Source of the DNA: Methanobacterium_D sp040373355
GTDB taxonomy: Archaea; Methanobacteriota; Methanobacteria; Methanobacteriales; Methanobacteriaceae
Reading direction: 5' to 3'
Length of the DNA stretch: 64,000 nucleotides
NCBI RefSeq assembly: GCF_047495555.1
Contig: NZ_CP166866.1
Coordinates: forward strand, 2,020,001-2,084,000
In this document: positions 26,897-34,779 of the stretch, piece after piece
How positions within the stretch are numbered: position 1 is the first letter of the stretch
How the letters are laid out: each line of letters begins with the position of its first letter
The notes under the pieces: generated by a model
The model's input: only the letters and a program-made list of their open reading frames with translations
What the model was told of the DNA's origin: nothing
The model's database searches: none
Program-made: the position numbers and the translations under genes

Positions 26897-27612
26897 TTAT
26901 TATCCTATTAAATAACAATAACAGTTTAAGAGCAGATGGAAGAGATTTTAACGAGTTAAGACCATTAAAAATAGAAGCAGGAGTTTTAGAAAAAGCAGAT
27001 GGATCTGCTTATCTTGAAATTGGAGGAAATAAAATCCTCGCTGCTGTTTATGGTCCAAGAGAACTTCACGTAAGAAGAATTATGAGGCCAGATATGGCAG
27101 TTATAAGGTGCAGATATAATATGGCACCTTTTTCAGTGGGAGAAAGAAAAAGACCCGGACCAGATAGAAGGTCTGTAGAAATATCAAAAATAACCGCTGA
27201 TGCCCTAAGGCCAGCTATATTTTTAGAAAAATTCCCGCGATCAACCATTGATGTATTTATAGAAGTACTTGAAGCAGAAGGAGGCACAAGATGTGCTGGT
27301 ATAACTGCAGCTTCAGTAGCTCTTGCTGATGCAGGAATACCAATGAAGGATCTGGTAGTTTCATGTGCTGCAGGTAAAGCAAATGGAAAGGTTATACTCG
27401 ATCTTTCAGAGGAAGAAGATAAAGAAGGAGAAGCCGATTTACCAGTAGCTATAATGCCAAGATCATGAGAAATAACACTCCTCCAAATGGACGGGCATCT
27501 TACTAATGAAGAATTTGAACAAGCACTTGATCTTGCAATAGAAGGTTGTAAACAACTTAGTGCAGCTCAAAAAGAAGCCATAAAAAACAGGTATGGTGAA
27601 GAAAATGACTAA
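26893..27612 (+). pseudogene. rrp41: Exosome catalytic subunit Rrp41, interrupted by in-frame TGA
   Basis: Rrp41 is the phosphorolytic subunit of the archaeal exosome. The frame runs 239 codons, the family's usual length, but codon 192 (27466-27468) is TGA. Before it are the RNase PH features LRADGRD, MAPFSVGERKRPGPDRR and EGGTRCAGITAASVAL, and the acidic active-site region DLSEEEDKEGEADLPVAIM. After it the frame continues EITLLQMDGHLTNEEFEQAL to TAA. Homologues read P-R-[TS]-G-E-I-T-L-L-Q, so TGA replaces a Gly codon. The remaining sequence shows no other damage. If translated only to the TGA, the last strand and C-terminal helix would be lost. It could be a sequencing error, a nonsense mutation or read-through. 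Confidence 0.9.
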
Positions 27613-28396
27613 TATTGTTCCTGAAATTACAAGAAGAAGCATAACTGAACTTATTAAAAATGGAGAGCGCGCAGACGGTAGGGCTCCAAACGATTACAGG
27701 GACATATCCCTTGAAGTAGGGGTAATCGACAAGGCAGAAGGATCTGCAAGGGTTAAAATAGGTAAAACCCAGATAATGATTGGTATAAAGCCCCAAATAG
27801 GCGATCCTTTCCCAGATACGCCTAATGTGGGAGTATTAATGACAAACTCAGAGTTACTTCCTATGGCATCGCCTTCATTTGAGCCAGGACCACCAGATGA
27901 AAGATCTGTAGAAATGGCAAGAGTTGTAGACCGTTGCTTAAGAGAAGGTCAAGTTCTCGATCTTGAAAAACTTTGTATAAGTGAAGGTGAAAAGGTATGG
28001 ATGATCTTTTTAGACCTCCATGTCTTAGATTACGACGGAAATTTAATCGATGCTGCAGTTTTAGGAAGTGTAGCAGCACTTATGAGTGCCAAAATACCTA
28101 CTGCAAGGATGGAAGATGGTAAAGTCGTTGTTGACGAAGAAAATAAAATACCTTTACCAATTAAGGAAAAACCTTTAATGTGTACCCATGCAAAAATAGG
28201 CGACGAATTGGTTGTTGATCCATCCCTTGAGGAAGAAAGTATCATGGGTGCCAGAATCTCAGTTGGAGTTAGAGAAGATGGCAGCCTCTGTGCAATGCAG
28301 AAAGGTGGCGAAAGCCCTATGGCAAGGGATCAAATAATTAAAGCAGTTAATTCAAGCATTGAAAAAACAAATGTACTTAGAGAACATCTACCGTAA
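27605..28396 (+). CDS. rrp42: Exosome subunit Rrp42
   Basis: A 263-residue RNase PH-fold protein that pairs with Rrp41 to make the hexameric exosome ring; it lacks catalytic residues itself but helps bind RNA. Motifs are RADGRAPNDYRDISLEVGVI, MASPSFEPGPPDERSVEMAR, and VWMIFLDLHVLDYDGNLIDA. I use the ATG at 27605 (MTNIVPEITRRS); an upstream in-frame ATG at 27593 adds four residues. It overlaps the end of rrp41 by eight bases, as expected if rrp41 is translated to its full length. Confidence 0.96.
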   Translation: MTNIVPEITRRSITELIKNGERADGRAPNDYRDISLEVGVIDKAEGSARVKIGKTQIMIGIKPQIGDPFPDTPNVGVLMTNSELLPMASPSFEPGPPDERSVEMARVVDRCLREGQVLDLEKLCISEGEKVWMIFLDLHVLDYDGNLIDAAVLGSVAALMSAKIPTARMEDGKVVVDEENKIPLPIKEKPLMCTHAKIGDELVVDPSLEEESIMGARISVGVREDGSLCAMQKGGESPMARDQIIKAVNSSIEKTNVLREHLP

Positions 28397-28450
28397 GCAA
28401 AAAACTTGCTTACACCCCAAAGTTTTAAATAATTTAAAAATATACAAAAA

Positions 28451-28484
28451 GGTTATCAAATATTTAATTTGATTATCTTTTTTT
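28451..28484 (+). terminator. Terminator-like hairpin after rrp42
   Basis: The arms ATCAAAT and ATTTGAT (28455-28461 and 28467-28473) form a stem, extended by neighbouring pairs, and are followed by CTTTTTTTT. It lies in the 178-bp gap between rrp42 and the L37Ae gene and may end or attenuate the first part of the superoperon. Confidence 0.45.
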
Positions 28485-28574
28485 GATATCTTTCAAAATC
28501 AAGAAGTTACAGTCAGATTGAAATATGAATAATTTCAGTTTTCACTGACATCTTAAGTTTACAGGAGTGATAAA

Positions 28575-28844
28575 ATGGCAAGAACTAAAAAAGTAGGAAT
28601 TACAGGACGTTTCGGTCCTAGATACGGAAGAAAAGCAAAGAGGACCGTTAAAGGTATAGAAGAAAAAATGAAAAAGAAACATACCTGTCCTCAGTGTGAC
28701 AGAGTCGCTGTTAAACGAATAAGCAGCGGAATATGGTTATGCAGAAAGTGTAACACTAAATTTACAGGCGGAGCATACGTTCCACAAACTCCAATGGCTA
28801 AAACAGCTGCAAGGAACATAAAGAGGATTGTTGGAGGTTTATGA
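28575..28844 (+). CDS. rpl37ae: 50S ribosomal protein L37Ae
   Basis: An 89-residue zinc-ribbon ribosomal protein. It starts with the family sequence ARTKKVGITGRFGPRYGRK and carries the four zinc ligands as CPQC and CRKC, with the spacing usual for L37Ae. The ATG has AGGAGTGATAAA upstream. The last codons overlap the first of three related hairpins in the intergenic region. Confidence 0.98.
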   Translation: MARTKKVGITGRFGPRYGRKAKRTVKGIEEKMKKKHTCPQCDRVAVKRISSGIWLCRKCNTKFTGGAYVPQTPMAKTAARNIKRIVGGL

Positions 28845-28972
28845 AAACTCCATGTTTTCTAAACCCAAAAAATTGAAAAAATTTTTTGAAGGTTTATGAA
28901 AATCTTCGATTTTCTGAACACTTAAAATTATTATTTTTAGATGTTTATGAGAATCATTGTTATTTTCTAAAC
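28837..28972 (+). repeat. Three tandem related hairpins between L37Ae and rpoP
   Basis: Three hairpins at 28837-28864, 28892-28919 and 28943-28972 share the same arms: GTTTATGAAAA or GTTTATGAGAA on the left, TTTTCTAAAC or TTTTCTGAAC on the right, with different loops (CTCCATG, a TTC loop in AAAATCTTCGATTTT, CATTGTT). Base changes in the arms are accommodated as G-U pairs, which suggests selection for RNA structure. Each left arm includes the bases TTTATGA. Confidence 0.6.
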
Positions 28973-29003
28973 CACAAAATCAAGATTTTGAGGGGGTTTA
29001 TAT

Positions 29004-29135
29004 TTGTATAAATGTGCAAAGTGCGGTACTTTAGTCGATCTTAAAGGATATACGGAAGCAAAATGTCCAAAATGCAGGTACAGGATTCTATTTAAAGAAA
29101 TTCCACCAGTTAAAAGAGACATAAAAGCAAACTAG
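29004..29135 (+). CDS. rpoP: DNA-directed RNA polymerase subunit P (RpoP/Rpc10-like)
   Basis: A 43-residue zinc-binding subunit of archaeal RNA polymerase, the counterpart of eukaryotic RPABC4. It reads MYKCAKCGTLVDLKG, then AKCPKCRYRILFKEIPP, with CxxC...CxxC zinc ligands and the conserved RYRILFK segment. The start codon is TTG at 29004 with GAGGGGG eight bases upstream. It follows L37Ae as in most euryarchaea. Confidence 0.93.
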   Translation: MYKCAKCGTLVDLKGYTEAKCPKCRYRILFKEIPPVKRDIKAN

Positions 29136-29232
29136 ATATTCTAAACAGTATTAGACATTGCTCATATCCAGACTTGTATTAGAGCATTATAGCAACCTGA
29201 AAAGGCATCACTATTAAGGAGATGGGCATTTA

Positions 29233-29706
29233 ATGTTTATAACAACATCAAGGAAACCATCAGCTAAAACAAGAACATTTTGCCAGAGCCTGAGTAGAGC
29301 TTTAAATGCTGATTACACTAACAGGGGCAAAATGAGTTTTCGAGATGTTTTAATTAAAGCATCTGGGTTTAAAATTATTGCTGTAGTTTCTCAGGTAAAG
29401 GGAAACCCCAGCAGAATTGAATTTTACAATAAAAAAGGGGAATTGCTCCTAACTCTCTATATTACAGAAGCAATTTTGGATTTAGAAGGTAGAATCAATA
29501 CTAATAAGCTTACTTTGAGGTGTGAAGTAGATGAACTCACTCCAAAACTTCTAGATATCCTTAAAATAGATGAATGTACTGATAATTCCACTAAGAATAT
29601 TATCTGGATTCGAAAGGATGAAGGAGAAGGTGAAGCTATTATTGAATTTTATGGTAAAGAAGGAATGATTGTTAATCCTAAAATTTATGTTAGAAGATTC
29701 GAATGA
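29233..29706 (+). CDS. Brix-domain rRNA biogenesis protein
   Basis: A 157-residue stand-alone archaeal Brix/IMP4-like protein. The start MFITTSRKPSAKTRTFCQSL is the hallmark of this family; then comes the conserved GNPSRIEFYN and a strand-rich C-terminal half. The proteins act in assembly of ribosomal subunits by binding pre-rRNA. Its stop overlaps the ATG of pcc1 (ATGA). Confidence 0.93.
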   Translation: MFITTSRKPSAKTRTFCQSLSRALNADYTNRGKMSFRDVLIKASGFKIIAVVSQVKGNPSRIEFYNKKGELLLTLYITEAILDLEGRINTNKLTLRCEVDELTPKLLDILKIDECTDNSTKNIIWIRKDEGEGEAIIEFYGKEGMIVNPKIYVRRFE

Positions 29707-29963
29707 ATATTCCAGAACATATAAAAGCAGAATTTAAAATTAAATTTGATACTATTGAAGAGGCAGAAGTGGTTCTAAAAACAATTGAACCAGAACTTAA
29801 ATCAGCTCCTTCAGATAGATCCTCTGTTACTACCAAATTAAATGCAGAGACATTATACTTAACAATTGATGCTGAAGACACTCCATCGCTTCGAGCATCT
29901 ATTAACTCATATCTTAGATGGATAATACTATCATGTGAAATAAATGGTCTTAAAAATATTTGA
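29703..29963 (+). CDS. pcc1: KEOPS complex subunit Pcc1
   Basis: An 86-residue protein with the strand and helix pattern of Pcc1: AEFKIKFDTIEEAEVVLKTI, then SSVTTKLNAETLYLTIDAED and SLRASINSYLRWIILSCEI. Pcc1 dimerises the KEOPS complex, which makes threonylcarbamoyl-adenosine at position 37 of tRNAs. The gene overlaps the Brix gene by four bases. Confidence 0.92.
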   Translation: MNIPEHIKAEFKIKFDTIEEAEVVLKTIEPELKSAPSDRSSVTTKLNAETLYLTIDAEDTPSLRASINSYLRWIILSCEINGLKNI

Positions 29964-29999
29964 ATTATTAAATAAAGTTTTAAAGGTTGGTGATTAAAA

Positions 30000-30350
30000 A
30001 TGGAACTTCCACAAAATGTACAGCATCAATTAGCTCAATTCCAACAGGCACAGCAGCAGGCTCAGGCAATCTCAATGCAAAAACAGAGCGTAGATTTACA
30101 GCTTAAAGAAACTGAAAAGGCTCTTGAAGAGTTAAAAAAGGTTGAAGATAACGGTGATGTTTATAAAACAGCTGGAACTCTACTTATAAAGGTCAACAAA
30201 GAAGATATGACCAAAGAACTTGAAGAAAAAATGGAAACACTACAGCTTCGTGAAAAAACTGTTCAAAGACAGGAAGAGCGTATCATGAAAAGACTTCAGG
30301 AAATGCAGACTTCTATTCAAGAAGCAATGCAAGGACCTGGAGCACAATAG
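30000..30350 (+). CDS. pfdB: Prefoldin subunit beta
   Basis: A 116-residue subunit of the prefoldin chaperone, which hands unfolded proteins to the thermosome. It has the two long coiled-coil helices with a short beta hairpin between them (NGDVYKTAGTLLIKV). The N-terminal part is Gln-rich (QLAQFQQAQQQAQAI). The ATG follows GGTTGGTGATTAAA. Encoded next to Pcc1, as is usual in euryarchaea. Confidence 0.97.
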   Translation: MELPQNVQHQLAQFQQAQQQAQAISMQKQSVDLQLKETEKALEELKKVEDNGDVYKTAGTLLIKVNKEDMTKELEEKMETLQLREKTVQRQEERIMKRLQEMQTSIQEAMQGPGAQ

Positions 30351-30361
30351 AGGTTCTTTAA

Positions 30362-30616
30362 TTGAAACAATTGACCGATGAAAAACTGGATGAGATTTCA
30401 GAAATTGCAGTCTCATCTGCTGAAAATTTTATTTTAGATAGAGTTTCAAAAAAAGAGATCATTGATATTGATATAAGTGTAGAACTCATCTATAATGATA
30501 AGCTTGATGTAGATGTAACTGTTAACCTTATACTTGATGATCTATCTTCTGCAGATCCGGGATTAGCTGATGAAGCAGCAGATTATGCCATAAGTGAAAT
30601 TGAGAAAGTTTTATAA
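30362..30616 (+). CDS. DUF3194 family protein
   Basis: An 84-residue acidic protein (KQLTDEKLDEISEIAVSSA at the start, EAADYAISEIEKVL at the end) of a small archaeal family that regularly follows prefoldin beta. The start is TTG at 30362 with AGAGG upstream. Its place at the end of the superoperon suggests a link to protein folding or RNA processing, but no function is known. Confidence 0.8.
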   Translation: MKQLTDEKLDEISEIAVSSAENFILDRVSKKEIIDIDISVELIYNDKLDVDVTVNLILDDLSSADPGLADEAADYAISEIEKVL

Positions 30617-30734
30617 CTATTTTATTTCTATTTCTAATATGATTTAAGTCTACTTTTTTTATATTAATACTAATTTAATAGAAATTATTAAATATGTAAT
30701 AATACATAATATACTTTGTAATACTTAATTATAA

Positions 30735-30860
30735 TATCAAGTTGAACCTTTGCCGACCCCTCCTCTGCAAATCCAAAAGGGTTAAATCCCCAGATGATTA
30801 GGGCACAACATTAATTCGCTCCATGTTTAGTTGCCCTAATTCATCTAAATAAAAACTATT
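30735..30860. other. GC-enriched structured intergenic block (possible ncRNA)
   Basis: In an AT-rich gap this block contains CCGACCCCTCCTCTGC and a long hairpin: GATGATTAGGGCA at 30793-30805 pairs with TGCCCTAATTCATC at 30832-30845, with an inner stem AACAT/ATGTT. No intact coding frame crosses it; conceptual translations on the minus strand are interrupted. No tRNA cloverleaf could be drawn. It may be a small RNA or the remnant of a gene. Confidence 0.35.
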
Positions 30861-30921
30861 TTTAACAATATTATTAGTTATTAATTAAGTTCATTAACCT
30901 AAAACGCAAATTCAATAATGT

Positions 30922-31599
30922 ATGATAATACCTGTTTTAGATATAAAAAATGGAACTGCTATATCTGGAAAATCTGGAAATAGAGAGACATATAAACCTC
31001 TAAAAACAGTTTTTAGCAATTCATCATCACCTATAGAAATTGCACGTGCCTTAGCTGATGCGGGTGCATCACGAATGTATATAGCAGATTTAGATGCAAT
31101 AGAAAGTAAAGGATCTAATCTTGAATTAATAAAAAAAATAAACAGTCATATATCAGTAATGGTTGATTGTGGTGCAAGCAATATAGAAGATATCAAAAAA
31201 GCACTCTTTGCTGCAGATAAAGTTATAGTTGCCACTGAAACCCTAAAAAATATTGATGATTTAAACAAGATATTTAATAGTTTTTCATCTTCTAAAATAG
31301 TGATAAGTATTGATATAAAAGATGGGAATATTTATAGTAATTATCTTGATCTTGATTTTGAAGATGTGGTTATCAAACTGAGAGAACTAAACCCTTCAGA
31401 AATCATAATGCTCGATATTTCAAAAGTTGGAACAGAAAATGGTGTTAATCAAGAATTTATAGATAAACTAAGTGATTTTAAGGATTCTCTAATTATTGGA
31501 GGAGGCATAACTAAAAATTATATAACTTCTCTTGAAGAGAGGGGAATAAACAAATTTTTAGTTGGTACTGCACTGCATAACGGTAAACTTAATCTATAA
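30922..31599 (+). CDS. HisA-like TIM-barrel protein (COG1411)
   Basis: A 225-residue phosphate-binding TIM barrel related to HisA/HisF. It has the HisA-like start IIPVLDIKNGTAISGKSGNR, MYIADLDAIE, and the C-terminal phosphate-binding loops GGGITK and VGTALHNG. It belongs to the methanogen group of uncharacterised HisA paralogues rather than HisA itself: the catalytic regions and neighbours are not those of histidine synthesis. No clear ribosome binding site precedes the ATG, so the transcript may be leaderless. Substrate is unknown. Confidence 0.82.
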   Translation: MIIPVLDIKNGTAISGKSGNRETYKPLKTVFSNSSSPIEIARALADAGASRMYIADLDAIESKGSNLELIKKINSHISVMVDCGASNIEDIKKALFAADKVIVATETLKNIDDLNKIFNSFSSSKIVISIDIKDGNIYSNYLDLDFEDVVIKLRELNPSEIIMLDISKVGTENGVNQEFIDKLSDFKDSLIIGGGITKNYITSLEERGINKFLVGTALHNGKLNL

Positions 31600-31760
31600 T
31601 TTCATTTATAGTTTAAAAATTTACTTATTAGACATATTTAAAAATTTTTTTCCAATATATGTGGTTTAATTCATTAAAACTGGTTATAAAACAGTGCTGT
31701 AAAAAATGTAATATAAAATTTGATAATTAACTATAATAAAGAAATTTAAGGAAACATATT

Positions 31761-32654
31761 ATGTCCATTGTAACATTAATAGGTCCAGTATCAGAGGATA
31801 TCATAATTAAAGAGGGTAAACGATATAAATCTATTGGAGGGGCTGTTTTCTACCAATCAAGTGTTTTTAGTAACCTTAACATTAACACAAATGCTGTTAT
31901 AACTGTTTCTAAAAAATATAAAGAATCAATAAATTCATTTTTTCCAGGTACCTCTTTATTTCCTATTTATGTGAAGGATATGATAAAATATCAAAATATT
32001 TACCCTGATAACAACCTCAACCATAGAACACAAAAAGCTGAAATTCCCTGTAACCCTATAACGATAAAGAATATAATTCAAAATATTGAAAACTCTGATG
32101 TGACTCTTTTAGGGCCTCTATCTCCCAATGATATCCCCCTTGAAACAATTAAAAAAATATCAAAATTAAAAATACCACTCTATCTAGGAGCCCAGGGATA
32201 TTTAAGACATCTTGAAGAAGATAAAATTGTTTTAAAACCATGGACTGAATTTAAAAAATATTTAAAATTCATTGATATTCTCTTTATAGATGAAAATGAA
32301 GCAAGGATACTTCAAGGGAACCATAATTCACTGGAAAGTATTGCAAAAATACTCTCATCCTTTGGACCTTATGAGGTAATTATAACCTGCGGAAGTAAAG
32401 GATCCATCATTTATTCTAGAAAATTTGATGAAATTTATAAAATCCCTGCATTCAAGCCCAAAATAACTGAAGACCCCACAGGACTAGGAGACACTTATAT
32501 GGCTGCATATACAGCGCGTAAACTAGAAACAGATAGTCCCCAAATGTGTGGAATATTTGCTGCTGCAGTAAGTAGTCTAAAACTTGAAAATAGAGGTCCT
32601 TTTAATGGAAATAAAAAATTAATTCTGGAAAGATGTAAGAATCAATCCATCTAA
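31761..32654 (+). CDS. PfkB-family carbohydrate/nucleoside kinase
   Basis: A 297-residue ribokinase-like enzyme. It has the N-terminal GG motif in SIGGAVFYQSS, the beta-sheet lid region, and the C-terminal signature EDPTGLGDTYMAAY with the catalytic Asp (motif D-x-T-G-x-G-D). In classic members the signature is DTxGAGD; here Pro replaces the residue after Asp and Leu replaces Ala. The ATG follows AAGGAAAC. The substrate, a sugar or nucleoside, cannot be inferred. Confidence 0.88.
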   Translation: MSIVTLIGPVSEDIIIKEGKRYKSIGGAVFYQSSVFSNLNINTNAVITVSKKYKESINSFFPGTSLFPIYVKDMIKYQNIYPDNNLNHRTQKAEIPCNPITIKNIIQNIENSDVTLLGPLSPNDIPLETIKKISKLKIPLYLGAQGYLRHLEEDKIVLKPWTEFKKYLKFIDILFIDENEARILQGNHNSLESIAKILSSFGPYEVIITCGSKGSIIYSRKFDEIYKIPAFKPKITEDPTGLGDTYMAAYTARKLETDSPQMCGIFAAAVSSLKLENRGPFNGNKKLILERCKNQSI

Positions 32655-32656
32655 AT

Positions 32657-32854
32657 TTATATATTTAACATCATAGGAAGAAGAAGGAAAGGCAAAATTC
32701 CCGCTCCAAAAAATAGAGCCACTCCACCTATTGTATATTCATTTTTTTTGTCCATTATGCCATTTGCAATAAGAATTACACCTAAAAGTGCCATTAATGC
32801 TGGAAGTACGTGAGAAAAGATTAAAAATCCGCTGAAAATCGGCCCATCTGCCAT
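32657..32854 (-). CDS. Small membrane protein (65 aa)
   Basis: 65 residues with two membrane segments (FLIFSHVLPALMALLGVILIA and IGGVALFFGAGILPFLLLPMML) joined by the charged loop MDKKNEYT. The ATG follows AGGTGATTTA. It is convergent with the PfkB kinase, two bases apart. Upstream of it lies the sortase, also leftward. Function unknown. Confidence 0.65.
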   Translation of the reverse strand: MADGPIFSGFLIFSHVLPALMALLGVILIANGIMDKKNEYTIGGVALFFGAGILPFLLLPMMLNI

Positions 32855-32985
32855 TAAATCACCTGTAATTAAATGTTTAAAGAAAAATGATTATAACTCA
32901 TCTTCCTTTTTGATATTTGATAATCATAGATTTATAGTTTTTTAATTTTTAGTTATAGATTATCTATGCAATTCAATTAAGCCTT

Positions 32986-33891
32986 CTAATTTAATGGTTC
33001 TATCGAACCCAGCTTACATTTGACAATATATGCTCCTCTTGAGTATCCTGGAGGCCAGCATGTAATCAGCCATAATTCTGGATCTTCTGTTGCATGGTAT
33101 TTAATATCTACGCCTTTGACACCCATTCTAACTTCAGATCCAGTAACTGCATATGTATATTTCTTTTGTGTCAAATAATCATTTATTATGACTTTATTTC
33201 CAGGTTTAAGATTTTTTATGTTGAGGAATGGTGCATGATGGGTAGTATGATGCCCTATTAACGCTAATTGTCCACGTTCTCCAGGATAAAATCCAGATAA
33301 ATGCTTAACCGCACCTGCATCATTTAATGACCATGAACTGAAATTCCATTTTTGATTGAATTGTGGAAATACAATTTGGGCCCAGCCTCTATATTTAGGA
33401 TCATCATCCGATTCATTTATTTTTATGCTACTAATTACTCTATCTAACGAATTTTCATTTATTTCACGTGGAGCGGTTAAAATTATGCTATAAAGCAAAT
33501 TATTTTTCTGAATCCGCACTTCTTTTCTCTGTTGGGTTCCATTAACAGTATAGTCACGTTTGTAAGCAGTTGTTCCATTTACTTGAACCTCTTTTTTTGA
33601 GGTTAGTACAAAATTCTGATCAAAAGTACCTGCAACATCTCCTTGAATATGAGTAGCTAAATTATAACCTGGAGGTAGTCCAAATTTCATAACTTTAACA
33701 TTTACTCCATTAGAATCTGAAAAAGATGCTATTGTTGAACCTGTTCCATTAGTTATATTCCAGCTATTTGGATAATCAAAAGAAATTCCTTCACCTTCAA
33801 AATGGTTGGTTCCGATTCCTTCGGCCCGGGGTTCAAATGCAAAAATAGCAAGTATCAATAAACCCAGTATACCAAATAAATATTTATTCAA
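32986..33891 (-). CDS. Sortase with N-terminal PsbP-like domain
   Basis: A 301-residue membrane-anchored transpeptidase. An N-terminal segment (LFGILGLLILAIFAFEP) is followed by a PsbP-like domain (about 28-150, starting GISFDYPNSWNI), then the sortase barrel (about 165-298). Catalytic His lies in ALIGHHTTHHAPF, Cys in LWLITCWPPG, and Arg in YSRGAYIV. Sortases join cell-surface proteins to the wall or to each other by a sorting signal. The extra PsbP-like domain resembles the lipoprotein at 14331. The adhesin at 7096 carries a possible substrate motif. The fusion is not the usual short archaeal sortase. Confidence 0.85.
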   Translation of the reverse strand: MNKYLFGILGLLILAIFAFEPRAEGIGTNHFEGEGISFDYPNSWNITNGTGSTIASFSDSNGVNVKVMKFGLPPGYNLATHIQGDVAGTFDQNFVLTSKKEVQVNGTTAYKRDYTVNGTQQRKEVRIQKNNLLYSIILTAPREINENSLDRVISSIKINESDDDPKYRGWAQIVFPQFNQKWNFSSWSLNDAGAVKHLSGFYPGERGQLALIGHHTTHHAPFLNIKNLKPGNKVIINDYLTQKKYTYAVTGSEVRMGVKGVDIKYHATEDPELWLITCWPPGYSRGAYIVKCKLGSIEPLN

Positions 33892-34063
33892 TTGCTAATC
33901 ACCTGTATTACTTTTCTTAATATAAGTATTTATTACTTCTTTATACCTATTAAATTTATTGTTTAAAAGTATATTCATTTGCTAAGCTTTATTAAAAAGA
34001 CAACCCCATAAAGAATTTATTATATTTACCTATATATAATAATCAGAAATACTATCTTTCATT

Positions 34064-34186
34064 TTATTTTATTTCTATTCCATACAGCCTTAGAAGCTTT
34101 TCCAACAGTTCAGTAAAACCTCTATTCGGCTCATGATCTTCTTCTTCCTAGTATAAATTTAAAAGGCACTCAATATATTCCGACAT
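34064..34186 (-). pseudogene. Short gene remnant with in-frame TAG
   Basis: Minus-strand frame with ATG at 34186: MSEYIECLLNLY, then TAG (34148-34150), then EEEDHEPNRGFTELLEKLLRL and YGIEIK, ending TAA at 34064. Codon use and the amphipathic helices look like real protein, unlike the surrounding AT-rich DNA. No family recognised. The rest of the 33.9-34.75 kb gap has no feature that I can support. Confidence 0.35.
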
Positions 34187-34779
34187 AGAAGATATTTCCC
34201 TAATTCAATGATATTGTTTAACAAATTTGTTTAATATTTTTATTACTTTATTAATTTTATTTATCTTAATAATATTTAATATATCCTTTTTATTCCCCTA
34301 AATCTAAAAATAAGCTTTAATCAATGTTTTAATAAGCTTATTTTTATGCTTTTATTATATTTTAATTATTTTCAAAGTACACATTTTATTGTATATTATG
34401 TTAATGTTAAACACCTAGCAAGGCTCTCTTTTTTACATTTACCATTCTTGAGCTTAAACTTTATAGTTACTCATTTATAGCATGGAGATATTTAAGGTTC
34501 TTTTTAAAATTTTAAAGCTGCCATTAGTGTTTAATACTGATTTAGCTCTTAAAAGAACCTATATCAACATTTTACTATTAATTGCAAGCTCTATTTCTTT
34601 AATAAATTATTTAAATCAGATGGCTTACTATTATATGTCCTGTTTAGTAGTTCCGGGAAATTATTAATTTTATCCCTTTAACTAATAATATTTAATTATT
34701 TATTAATTTATTCTCTACTTAAAAATTAAATAGTCTAATTATAAATCCTATGACTGTAAAAAGATTATTAAGGATACAT

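Noticed and set aside
30740..30800. tRNA-like pieces (GGGTTAAATCCCC resembling a T arm)
   Set aside because: No acceptor stem or anticodon arm can be drawn around them on either strand.
34482..34667. 61-codon plus-strand frame with a hydrophobic segment
   Set aside because: No ribosome binding site and no coding-like codon pattern; AT-rich DNA yields such frames by chance.
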